NCBI GenBank assembly: GCA_963744275.1
Contig: CAVUSX010000017.1
Coordinates: 274,048 to 338,047, forward strand
Direction of reading: 5' to 3'
DNA from: VAZQ01 sp963744275
GTDB lineage: Bacteria > Pseudomonadota > Alphaproteobacteria > Rhizobiales > Xanthobacteraceae
Length of the DNA: 64,000 bases
Position 1 is the stretch's first letter. Every line of letters begins with the position of its first letter. The notes below the pieces were generated by a model. The model did no database searches, was not told the origin of the DNA, and saw only the letters and a program-made list of their open reading frames with translations. Both the position numbers and the translations under genes were made by a program. Below are positions 26,781 to 34,765 of the stretch, one piece after another.

Positions 26781-29117
26781 ATGGGATGGTTCGGCGCCAG
26801 CATCAAGCGCAAGGAGGATCCGGACCTCTTGACCGGACGCGGCCGCTTTGTGGACGACATCGAGCTGCCCGGCATGCTCCACGCGGTGGTGCTGCGCAGC
26901 CCCCATGCCCATGCCGGCATCCGCGGCATCGACAAGCGCGCCGCGCTCGCGCTGCCGGGCGTGCATGCGGTCTTTACGTTCGCGGATTTGCCGCCCGCGA
27001 TGCAGCGGCAGACCGTGCCGCTCCTGGTGCCGAGCCCGGCGATCAAGCAAGCCTACATGCCGTACTGCCTCGCCAAGCACGAAGCCTGCTTCGTGGGCGA
27101 GCCGGTCGCCATCGTGGTGGCCGACAGCCGCTATCTGGCCGAGGATGCGGCCGCGCTGGTCGAGATCGATTACGAGCCGCTGCCGGCGGTGTCCGATTGC
27201 GTCGCGGCGCTTGAGCCCGGCGCGCCGCTCGCCCATCGGGACGCATCCTCGCAATCTCGCCGCCGTCATCCCGGTCAATGTCGGCAACGCCGAGGCCGCC
27301 TTCGCGCAGGCCCCCCATGTCTTTCGCGAGCGGCTGTTCCAGCATCGCGGCGGCCCGTTCTTCCTCGAGTGCCGCGGCATGATCGCGGTGCCGGATCCGA
27401 TGGCCGACGCGCTCACGATCTACGTCTCGTCGCAGGGTCCGCACCGGCACAAGCGGGTGCTGCTGGATCTGCTGGATTGGGCGGATCATCAGCTGCGCAT
27501 CGTCACGCCCGACGTCGGCGGCGGCTTCGGTCCCAAGGGCAGCTTCTATGCCGAATATGGGGCGCTGGCGGCGGCGGCGCTCAAGCTGCGGGCGCCGCTC
27601 AAATGGATCGAGGACCGGCAGGAGAATTTCCTCTCCACCCAGCAGGAGCGCGACCAGCATTGGGACATGGAGATCGCGGTCGACCGCGACGCGCGCATCC
27701 TGGGGGTGCGCGGAACCTTGACCCACGAAGCCGGCGCCTACATGCCGTGGGGCGTGGTGCTGCCCTGGATCGCCGCCACCTCGGTGCCGGGGCCTTATGT
27801 CATTCCCAATTTCCATCTCGACGTGTCGGTCGCGTTCACCAACAAGGTGCCGACCTCGCCGGTGCGCGGCGCCGGCCGCCCGCAGGCCTGCGTGGTCATG
27901 GAGCGCCTGATGGACCGCGTCGCGCACGAGCTCAAGCTCGACCGCGCCGAGGTGCGGCGGCGCAATTTCATCACGCCTGCGCAGATGCCCTACCGGGTGG
28001 GGATCATCTTTCGCGACGGCCGGCCGGTGACCTACGACAGCGGCGACTACCCGACCTGCCAGCGCAAGGCGCTGGAGGCGGCCGATTACGCGGGCTTCGC
28101 GGCCCGCCAGGCGCAGGCGCGCGCGCAGGGACGCTATATCGGGCTCGGCATCGCCAATGCGGTGGAGGCGACCGGGCTCGGCCCCTACGAAAGCGCGACC
28201 GCGCGCGTGTCGACCAGCGGCAAGCTCACCGTCTACACCGGCGCCACCCCGCAGGGCCAATCGCACAAGACCACGCTGGCCCAGATCGCCGCCGATCATC
28301 TCGGCGCCACGCCGGACGACATCACCATCGTGACCGGCGACACCGCCGCGACTGCGCTCGGGGTCGGCTCGTTTGCGGCCCGCACGGCCGTCAATGCCGG
28401 CTCGTCGGTTCATCTCGCCGCGCAGGAGCTCTCCCACAAGATCAAGCAATTCGCCGCCGACATGATGGAGGCGGCCGAGGCCGACATCGTGCTGGAGGAC
28501 GGCCACGCCCGGATCGCCGGCTCCGACATCAAGCGCAGCTTCCGCGAGATCGCGGCCCGCGCGGTCGGCATGCCGGGCTATTCCATGGCCGGCGGTCCCG
28601 ACGCCCGGCCTCGAGGCGACCAGCCACTTCACGCCCGACCAGTCGACCTATTCCAACGGCACCCATGTGGCCGAGGTCGAGGTCGATATCGAGACCGGCG
28701 CAGGTGAAGATCCTGCGCTATGTGGTGATGCACGATTGCGGCCACGTCATCAATCCGATGGTGGTGGAAGGCCAGGTCGTGGGCGGCGTCATTCACGGCG
28801 TCGGCAATGCGTTCTTCGAGCGGATGTTCTATGACGAGCAGGCGCAGCCGGCCTCGACCAGCTTCGGCGAGTATCTGCTGCCGCTTGCGACCGATTCACC
28901 CCATGTCGAGGTGCTGCACATGACGACGCCGAGCCCGCTCAATCCGCTCGGCCTCAAGGGCGCCGGCGAAGGCGGCACCATCCCGGCGATCGCCGCGCTG
29001 CTCTCGGCGGTCGAGAACGCGCTCGCGCCGTTCGGCGTCCACATCGCCGAGGCGCCGATCACGCCGGAGCGCCTGGTCGCGCTGATCGGCGAAGCCGCCC
29101 GCGGCCGCACGCGCTGA
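26781..29117 (+). CDS. molybdenum hydroxylase large subunit, xanthine dehydrogenase/CoxL type (three frameshifts)
   Basis: About 778 residues when joined; carries the molybdopterin active site. It starts GASIKRKEDPDLLTGRGRFVDD. Mo-site marks are GGGFGPKGSFYAE, PVRGAGRPQA, HDCGHVINPM and the final GAGEGGTIPA with the catalytic glutamate. PVRGAGR is the form II type, not the AYRCSFR of true CO dehydrogenase. Breaks lie at 27238-27240 (one extra G), 28604-28606 (one extra C) and about 28700 (one extra base). It follows the FAD subunit gene after a 420-base gap with two tiny ORFs. Substrate unknown. Confidence 0.88.
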   Translation: MGWFGASIKRKEDPDLLTGRGRFVDDIELPGMLHAVVLRSPHAHAGIRGIDKRAALALPGVHAVFTFADLPPAMQRQTVPLLVPSPAIKQAYMPYCLAKHEACFVGEPVAIVVADSRYLAEDAAALVEIDYEPLPAVSDCVAALEPGAPLAHRDASSQSRRRHPGQCRQRRGRLRAGPPCLSRAAVPASRRPVLPRVPRHDRGAGSDGRRAHDLRLVAGSAPAQAGAAGSAGLGGSSAAHRHARRRRRLRSQGQLLCRIWGAGGGGAQAAGAAQMDRGPAGEFPLHPAGARPALGHGDRGRPRRAHPGGARNLDPRSRRLHAVGRGAALDRRHLGAGALCHSQFPSRRVGRVHQQGADLAGARRRPPAGLRGHGAPDGPRRARAQARPRRGAAAQFHHACADALPGGDHLSRRPAGDLRQRRLPDLPAQGAGGGRLRGLRGPPGAGARAGTLYRARHRQCGGGDRARPLRKRDRARVDQRQAHRLHRRHPAGPIAQDHAGPDRRRSSRRHAGRHHHRDRRHRRDCARGRLVCGPHGRQCRLVGSSRRAGALPQDQAIRRRHDGGGRGRHRAGGRPRPDRRLRHQAQLPRDRGPRGRHAGLFHGRRSRRPASRRPATSRPTSRPIPTAPMWPRSRSISRPAQVKILRYVVMHDCGHVINPMVVEGQVVGGVIHGVGNAFFERMFYDEQAQPASTSFGEYLLPLATDSPHVEVLHMTTPSPLNPLGLKGAGEGGTIPAIAALLSAVENALAPFGVHIAEAPITPERLVALIGEAARGRTR

Positions 29118-29130
29118 ACAAGACGGAAGA

Positions 29131-29652
29131 ATGGCCGCGACGATGGGTGATCTTCTTTATTTCGAGCAGCAAACGTTTGATTTCGAGAGTTCGCTGGTGA
29201 TCCTCGACATCGATGGGACGCTGGTGCCCGATAGCGGACGCGTTGCGCCTGCTGTGGTGGTTGAGCAAGTGCGCGCCCTCAAGGCGCGCGGCAACGAGGT
29301 CCGCCTCTGCTCCAACAGCCGCCGCGGCAATTACGCCGAACGCTTGGAGGCCGTTGCGGCCCAATTGGATGTCGGCGTATGCCCGAACGTGTTCCGCAAG
29401 CCGAGCACGCTCGCGATCTCGGGCGTCGAGCGCAACGGCAGGCCGCTCGTCGTCATCGGCGACAAGGACCTGACCGATGGCCTCCTGGCGCGGCGCGTGG
29501 GCGCGCAATTCATCAAGGTCCGCCGCAAGCTCGATCCCGCCGACCGGCTCTCGTCCCGGATGGCGAACCTGATCGACATCGTGTTCGGACCGATCGCGAT
29601 GTTTCTGTGGGATGCGGTCCACGCCCTATCGGGCTCGTCTTGGCGCCCGTAA
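29131..29652 (+). CDS. HAD-superfamily phosphatase, YqeG-like
   Basis: 173 residues. The HAD motifs are VILDIDGTLVPDS (motif I with both aspartates), LCSNSRRG (motif II), VFRKPS (lysine of motif III) and VIGDKDLTDGLLARRVG (motif IV). There is no large cap domain, as in the YqeG/GEP4 group of small phosphatases, whose eukaryotic member acts on phosphatidylglycerophosphate. A hydrophobic helix near the C-terminus (IVFGPIAMFLWDAV) could touch the membrane. It starts 13 bases after the large-subunit stop and may be co-transcribed. Confidence 0.78.
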   Translation: MAATMGDLLYFEQQTFDFESSLVILDIDGTLVPDSGRVAPAVVVEQVRALKARGNEVRLCSNSRRGNYAERLEAVAAQLDVGVCPNVFRKPSTLAISGVERNGRPLVVIGDKDLTDGLLARRVGAQFIKVRRKLDPADRLSSRMANLIDIVFGPIAMFLWDAVHALSGSSWRP

Positions 29653-29674
29653 TCCGTCCGCGCGGCGAGGCCGA

Positions 29675-30212
29675 CTATCGACCGCGCGGATTCATCAGCA
29701 TGCGTTGCTTGTGGCGCAGGCTGCGTTGGAACGCGCGGTTCCCGCCCTTCCGCTTCTCCGGCATGTCTCGGAGTGTCGGCTTCCGGGGTCGGAGAAACAC
29801 TATGGACGGTTCTTCGTCGTGCTCGGATGGGGCGACAAAATCAGTGACAAGCGCGTCCAGAATTGCCTTCTTGACCGGGTCGGAAAAATTTGCGGCGTCG
29901 AAGATCGAGTGCAGGCCGGGCCTGGATTTTTCGACCTCCGCGCGAGCCTGTTCCGCAGTGATCTCGCCGGCGCGCACGCGATTCCAAAGCGCCAGAACGG
30001 CGCGGTGGGCCGCGCGGCCGTTGGACTCCAGCATGCGCTTGGATCTCGGCCTCGAAGGCCTGGTAGTGCGCGTTGAGAATGCGCGCGAAGTGTCCGTTGG
30101 GGCAGGTGGTGGTGGAATTCTGGAAAACCAGCGTGCCGCCCTCGGTCCGCGGCGCAATCGGAAAGGCGATCCTGCAGGTCGGGCAATATGCCAGCGGACG
30201 ACCAACTGCCAT
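29675..30212 (-). CDS. hypothetical zinc-ribbon protein (one frameshift)
   Basis: About 178 residues when joined. The N-terminus carries YCPTCRIAFP and TTCPNGHFARIL, a likely four-ligand zinc site (C-x2-C ... C-x3-H). A helical middle follows (AHRAVLALWNRVRAGEIT), then an acidic linker (APSEHDEEP) and a strongly basic tail (RPRKPTLRDMPEKRKGG...RSLRHKQRMLMNPRGR). The frame breaks at 30041-30042, where one extra G separates EAEI from KRMLESNGR. I do not recognise the family; the zinc ribbon plus basic tail would suit nucleic-acid binding. It is convergent with the HAD gene. Confidence 0.65.
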
Positions 30213-30289
30213 TTTGACGGCCTCTGCGCGGTCGGGCGGCGGCCTTCACCGGTTCGGCCGACGCCCCATCTCACTGTCCGGCCGGCCGA

Positions 30290-31285
30290 TCACAAGCCGT
30301 CGAACAACGCGGTCGACAGATAGCGCTCCGCGAAGGAGGGAACGATGACCACGATGGTTTTTCCGGCCATGGCGGGGCGCTTGCCGACTTCGAGCGCGGC
30401 GGCGACCGCGGCGCCCGAGGAGATACCGCCCGGGATGCCCTCGTGGCGCGCCAGCGCGCGCGCGGTATCGAAGGCGGTCTCATTGCCGACCGTGACCACC
30501 TCGTCGATCACCGAGCGGTCGAGAATGTCCGGAATGAAGCCGGCGCCGATACCTTGGATCTTGTGCGGTCCCGGCTGGCCGCCGGAAAGGACCGGGCTGT
30601 CCTCGGGCTCGACCGCGATCACGCGCAGCGACGGCTTGCGCGGCTTCAGCACCTGGCCGACGCCGGTGATCGTTCCGCCGGTACCGACGCCGGCGACGAA
30701 CACGTCGATCGCGCCTTCGGTGTCGTTCCAGATTTCCTCGGCGGTGGTGCGCCGGTGGATTTCCGGATTGGCGAGATGCTTGAACTGCTGCGGCATCACG
30801 GCGTTGCGGATCCTGGCGGACGAGCTCCTCGGCCTTGGCGATGGCGCCGCGCATGCCCTGGGCGGCCGGCGTCAGATGCAGCTCGGCGCCGAGCAGTTGC
30901 AGCATCTTGCGCCGCTCGACCGACATCGAGTCCGGCATCACCAGGATCAATCGATAGCCGCGCGCGGCGCGACACGAAGGCGAGCGCGATGCCGGTATTG
31001 CCCGAGGTCGGCTCGATGAGGACGGTCTGCGGCCCGATGACGCCGGCCGCTTCCATGGCATCGACCATGGCGACGCCGATGCGGTCCTTGACGCTGCCGG
31101 CGGGATTGAAGAATTCGAGCTTGGCGAAAATCTGCGGCCTTGATCCCGTGCAGCTCCGGCAGCCGCCGCAGCCGCACGATCGGCGTATCGCCGATCGCCT
31201 CGGTGATGGAATCGAAGACGCGGCCGCGGCCAGGGCGGCGGGCTTCCGGTTGCGCCGGCTTGGCGACCGCATCGCTCGAGGACAT
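30290..31285 (-). CDS. cysK: cysteine synthase A (O-acetylserine sulfhydrylase; three frameshifts)
   Basis: PLP enzyme joining sulfide with O-acetylserine to make cysteine, the last step of the sulfate route encoded next to it. Joined length is about 331 residues with an N-terminal extension of about 20. Motifs are NPAGSVKDRIG (PLP lysine), PTSGNTGIALAF (substrate loop), GVGTGGTITGVG (phosphate-binding glycines) and PGGISSGAA. Breaks are at 31138-31141 (one extra G on the coding strand), about 30962 and about 30815. The start ATG at 31285 lies close behind cysNC on the same strand, so the order cysD-cysNC-cysK looks like one operon. Confidence 0.9.
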
Positions 31286-31470
31286 GGTCCGACCTTGCGC
31301 GTTGATTGGTGGGAACGGTCGAAGTATCACGACAGCGAGGCATTCGCCCTCGTCGCTGGCGCGGAAATCGCTTCAGATGCGCGAACTCGCCGCCCGCAGG
31401 CCGATCGCCGCTGACGATCACGCCGGCGGTCTCGAGCAACTGCTCGACCTGGAGCGAATGGCTATCGAGA

Positions 31471-33285
31471 TCATGGCGGTCGCATATCGAGCCTGAGATC
31501 CGGAGCAACCGGCGCCTCGTAGGCCGCATCGACGCCGCCGGCGGCCGCGTCCACATGAACCTCATAGAAGCGCTTGCCGCCGATCGCGCGCGCCTGCGCG
31601 CGGCCGGCCTGCGTGGGCGAGACGGCGGCCACGACGACGATGTAGCCGCTCGCCGGCGAGATGGGCCGCAATCTGCGGCGGTGCGCCGGATGGTCTCGGC
31701 CTGGTCGGCCGGGCCGGCGCCGAGATCGGCATTGAGGCCGCTTCGCAAGGCATCGGTCTCGAGCACGACCGGCGCGCCGCCGCGGTCGAACAGCCGCCGC
31801 TCGATGGCGCGCGCCAGCTTCGAGGTGGCGGAACGCCTGCGCGCCCGTGAGCCACAGGATCGCGCCGCCATGACCGGAGCGTGCCGCGCGCTCTTGCGGC
31901 GACACGGCGGATTTGAGCGGACCGCCTTGCGGCTGGCGCGCGCCCCCGCTCAGCCCTTCCCGGCTTGCGGACGAGAGCAACGGAGCGGGCGGATCGAGCG
32001 AGAGCACCAGGCCGCCGCCGGAAATGCGGCCCTTCATGTCCAGCACGATGCGGCCGGTGCGCGCGTTCACCGCATAGGGATCGACGGCGAGCGGCCGCGA
32101 CAGCGCAATATCGATCTCGCCCACATGGTTTTGCGCGACCGCCTTGGCCTCGGTGGCCGACAGCGCGCCGGGATCGACCGCCTTCTCGATCGCCGCGATG
32201 GTGCCGCGGGCCTCGGCGGTGCCGATCCGCACATTGAGGGTGGTGCCGACCTCGAGCGGCTCCTCGTGCAGCCAGAACACCCGCGCGCGCAAGCGCTGGG
32301 CGGCCTTGGGCCGAACCGCGGCGGTCGAGACCACGTCGCCGCGGTCGAGGAAAATCTCGCTGTCGAGCGTGATGCCGACGGATTGTCCGGCGCCGGCCGT
32401 GCGCGGCGCCAGCGCCGGCACCGGCCAGGATTCGATCGAGCGCACGCGCGCGGTCCTGCCGGAGGGCATGACCACGATCTCGTCGCCGACCGTGACGCGT
32501 GCCGGTCTCGATCCGGCCCGCGACGATGCGCCGGTCGTCGAACTTGTAGACCGCCTGCACCGGCAGCCGCAGCGCCAGCTCATCGGGCTGGCGGGCCGGC
32601 ATGAAGCCGTCGAGGGTCTCGACCACGGTCGGGCCCCCGTACCAGGCGATCGGATTGCGGTGCGCCGCGCCACGCCATCGCCGTCGCGCGCCGAGATCGG
32701 GATGACGGCGACCGGGGTCAGCCCGAGATTGACCAGATGGGTGGAGATTTCGGTTTCGATATCGCGGAACCGCTGCTCGTCGAAGCCCACGCGATCCATC
32801 TTGTTGATGACGACCGCGACCTGCCGCACGCCGAGCAGATGCAGCAGATAGCCGTGCCGGCGGGTCTGGTCGCGCACGCCTTCGGCCGCATCGACGATCA
32901 GGAGCGCGGCATCGGCCTGGGCGGCGCCGGTGATCATGTTGCGCAGAAACTCGGCGTGGCCGGGCGCGTCGATCAGGACGAGGTCGCGCGAGGGCGTGCG
33001 AAACCGGATCTGGCTGGTGTCGAGCGTGATGCCTTGATCGCGCTCGGTCTGCAGCGCGTCGAGCAGGAACGACCATTCGAACGGCATGCCGCGGCGCGCG
33101 CTGACGGCCTTGAGCTGCTCGAGCTTGCCGTCGGGCAGGCTGCCGGTCTCGTACAGGAGCCGTCCGATCAGGGTCGATTTGCCATGATCCACGTGCCCGA
33201 CGATGACGATGCGCACCAGCGCGCGCTTGCCCGCCGGCGCCGCGGCCTCGGATGATACGAGCTGCTCGGTGACCAGAATGTTCAT
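31471..33285 (-). CDS. cysNC: sulfate adenylyltransferase subunit 1 fused to a degenerate APS-kinase domain (several frameshifts)
   Basis: The GTPase CysN drives APS formation by CysD. Its motifs are GHVDHGKST (G1), DAPGHAEFLR (G3) and INKMDRVG (G4), then elongation-factor-like barrels. Breaks are near 32668 (one missing base) and 32500 (one extra). From about 31870 a CysC-like domain follows: ILWLTG, LARAIERRL, ALRSGLNADLG, AETIRR, AAVSP, DAAYEAP. It needs shifts near 31838, 31680, 31665 and 31475. Even when joined, the P-loop between ILWLTG and LARAIE lacks GxxGKST, and the lid segment before DAAYEAP is missing. Homologous reading may run on to about 31410 or to a stop at 31373, so the 3' end is uncertain. 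Start: ATG 33285. Confidence 0.82.
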   Translation of the reverse strand: MNILVTEQLVSSEAAAPAGKRALVRIVIVGHVDHGKSTLIGRLLYETGSLPDGKLEQLKAVSARRGMPFEWSFLLDALQTERDQGITLDTSQIRFRTPSRDLVLIDAPGHAEFLRNMITGAAQADAALLIVDAAEGVRDQTRRHGYLLHLLGVRQVAVVINKMDRVGFDEQRFRDIETEISTHLVNLGLTPVAVIPISARDGDGVARRTAIRSPGTGARPWSRPSTASCRPASPMSWRCGCRCRRSTSSTTGASSRAGSRPARVTVGDEIVVMPSGRTARVRSIESWPVPALAPRTAGAGQSVGITLDSEIFLDRGDVVSTAAVRPKAAQRLRARVFWLHEEPLEVGTTLNVRIGTAEARGTIAAIEKAVDPGALSATEAKAVAQNHVGEIDIALSRPLAVDPYAVNARTGRIVLDMKGRISGGGLVLSLDPPAPLLSSASREGLSGGARQPQGGPLKSAVSPQERAARSGHGGAILWLTGAQAFRHLEAGARHRAAAVRPRRRAGRARDRCLAKRPQCRSRRRPGRPGRDHPAHRRRLRPISPASGYIVVVAAVSPTQAGRAQARAIGGKRFYEVHVDAAAGGVDAAYEAPVAPDLRLDMRPP

Positions 33286-33336
33286 GGGACTGTCGGGACT
33301 CTCGGACAAAGTGGTCAGGGGCCGCAACTGCTCGGG

Positions 33337-34143
33337 TTACAGATAGCCGGAAACGCGCAGGCGCTCGAACGCATCCTCGGACTCGTGGTCCATGGCGCGG
33401 CCGGAGCGCTCCGGCACCTTGGTGCCCTCGAGCTCGGTGATGATCTCGTCGATGGTGCTGGCCTGCGAGGGCACCGGCGAGGTGATGTCGGCATCGCCGA
33501 GCGAGCGATAGCGCTTGCCGTCGCGCGCGAGATAAAGCGGGATGATCGGGATGCCCTCGCGCCGCGTATAGGCCCAGATGTCGGCCTCGGTCCAATGCAG
33601 GATCGGATGGATGCGCAGATGAGCGCCCGGCGGCGGCGAGGCGTTGAAGTGATCCCAGAATTCCGGCGGCTGATCGCGGACATCCCAGCCGCCCGCGATC
33701 CCGCGCGGCGAGAACACCCGTTCCTTGGCGCGGGTCGCCTCTTCGTCGCGGCGAATGCCGGCGAACAGGCCGTCGAAGCCGTATTTGGCGAGCGCGAGCT
33801 TCAAGCCCTCGGTCTTGCGCGCCGCCGAGCGGGCGGCCGGCGGCAGCGTCGGATCGACCGCATCGATCGGCGGGCAGGGCTCGACCAGGAGATCGAGATT
33901 CCACTCGACCGCGTAGCGATCCCGGAAGGCATACATCTCCGGAAATTTCTTGCCGGTATCCACATGCATCGCCGGAAACGGCACCCGCCCGAAAAATGCC
34001 TTGCGGGCGAGCCAGATCATGACGTTGGAATCCTTGCCGAGCGACCACAGCAGGGCGAGCCGCTTGAGACGGGCAAAGCCTTCCCGAAAGATGAAGATGC
34101 TCTGGGCTTCGAGCTCGCTGAGACGATCCACTGGACGATCCAT
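33337..34143 (-). CDS. cysD: sulfate adenylyltransferase subunit 2
   Basis: 268 residues. Catalyses ATP + sulfate to APS + pyrophosphate with CysN. LLWSLGKDSNVMIWLARKAF is the PP-loop-like ATP site (the usual SGGKDS is SLGKDS here), followed by FPAMHVDTGKKFPEMYAFRD and FAGIRRDEEATRAKERVFSPR. WTEADIWAY and the ERSGRAMDHE tail are typical. I use the ATG at 34143 (MDRPVDRLSELEAQSIFI) by family comparison; a GTG at 34164 and longer forms to 34326 stay open. cysNC starts 51 bases after the stop. Confidence 0.92.
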   Translation of the reverse strand: MDRPVDRLSELEAQSIFIFREGFARLKRLALLWSLGKDSNVMIWLARKAFFGRVPFPAMHVDTGKKFPEMYAFRDRYAVEWNLDLLVEPCPPIDAVDPTLPPAARSAARKTEGLKLALAKYGFDGLFAGIRRDEEATRAKERVFSPRGIAGGWDVRDQPPEFWDHFNASPPPGAHLRIHPILHWTEADIWAYTRREGIPIIPLYLARDGKRYRSLGDADITSPVPSQASTIDEIITELEGTKVPERSGRAMDHESEDAFERLRVSGYL

Positions 34144-34164
34144 TGGGCGATTGATGGTGCTCAC

Positions 34165-34423
34165 CGCTTCGCCGGCCTGGACCCCGTAACGGGAACCGGG
34201 ATAAGAACCATCTCGCTTTCGGCCGATTTGCAGTTGAGCTGTTTCAAGCGACTTCGCTTCCATAGTAGGATATTTTTCTATTTCAGCCCCTTGTATCCTT
34301 TCTATACGGAAAATAATTCTAGTCAACGGGCGCCTTTCGGGCTATGTATTCCGTCCTGGTGGCGGATGCAATCTGCGCTGCCGTTGCGCCCGCAAGCCGA
34401 AAGCTCCGCAAGGATAGCCAAGC
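34165..34423. promoter_or_regulatory. divergent control region between cysD and DUF2849-cysI
   Basis: About 260 bases separate the two divergent sulfur operons. The middle (about 34255-34325) is clearly AT-rich against a GC-rich background, with runs such as GGATATTTTTCTATTTC and CGGAAAATAATTCTAG. It is the natural place for both promoters and for a sulfur regulator. I could not fix a clean -35/-10 pair with normal spacing on either strand. Part of it may be coding if cysD starts upstream. Confidence 0.5.
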
Positions 34424-34762
34424 ATGACCTCGCCGTTGGAAAAGAAGCTCAAGATCGCGGGCCCGGTTCTGATCACCGCCAACCGGCTCGGCGACGGCGC
34501 CGTCATCTACCGCACAGCCGACCATGGCTGGACGACCGATTTCGCGCGCGCCGCGGTGGTCACCACCGCGCCGGCCGCCGGCGAATTGCTGGAGGCCGCG
34601 ATCGCGGATGATATCGGGGCGGTCGGCGCCTATGTGGCACCGGTAAAGCTTGATAAGGATGGCGGCGCGCGACCCGGAAACCTGCGCGAACGCATCAGGC
34701 TCGCGGGCCCGACCATCGCGCTGCCCGCCCGCGCGGGCATGCGCGTCAGCGCCGGAATCTGA
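34424..34762 (+). CDS. DUF2849 protein of the sulfite reductase operon
   Basis: 112 residues, a small soluble protein. PVLITANRLGDGAVIYR and GWTTDFARAAVVT match the DUF2849 family, found almost only directly upstream of cysI in alphaproteobacteria. The stop is three bases before the cysI start, so translation is coupled. The role is unknown; siroheme delivery or electron transfer to the reductase has to be considered inference. Confidence 0.85.
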   Translation: MTSPLEKKLKIAGPVLITANRLGDGAVIYRTADHGWTTDFARAAVVTTAPAAGELLEAAIADDIGAVGAYVAPVKLDKDGGARPGNLRERIRLAGPTIALPARAGMRVSAGI

Positions 34763-34765
34763 GCG

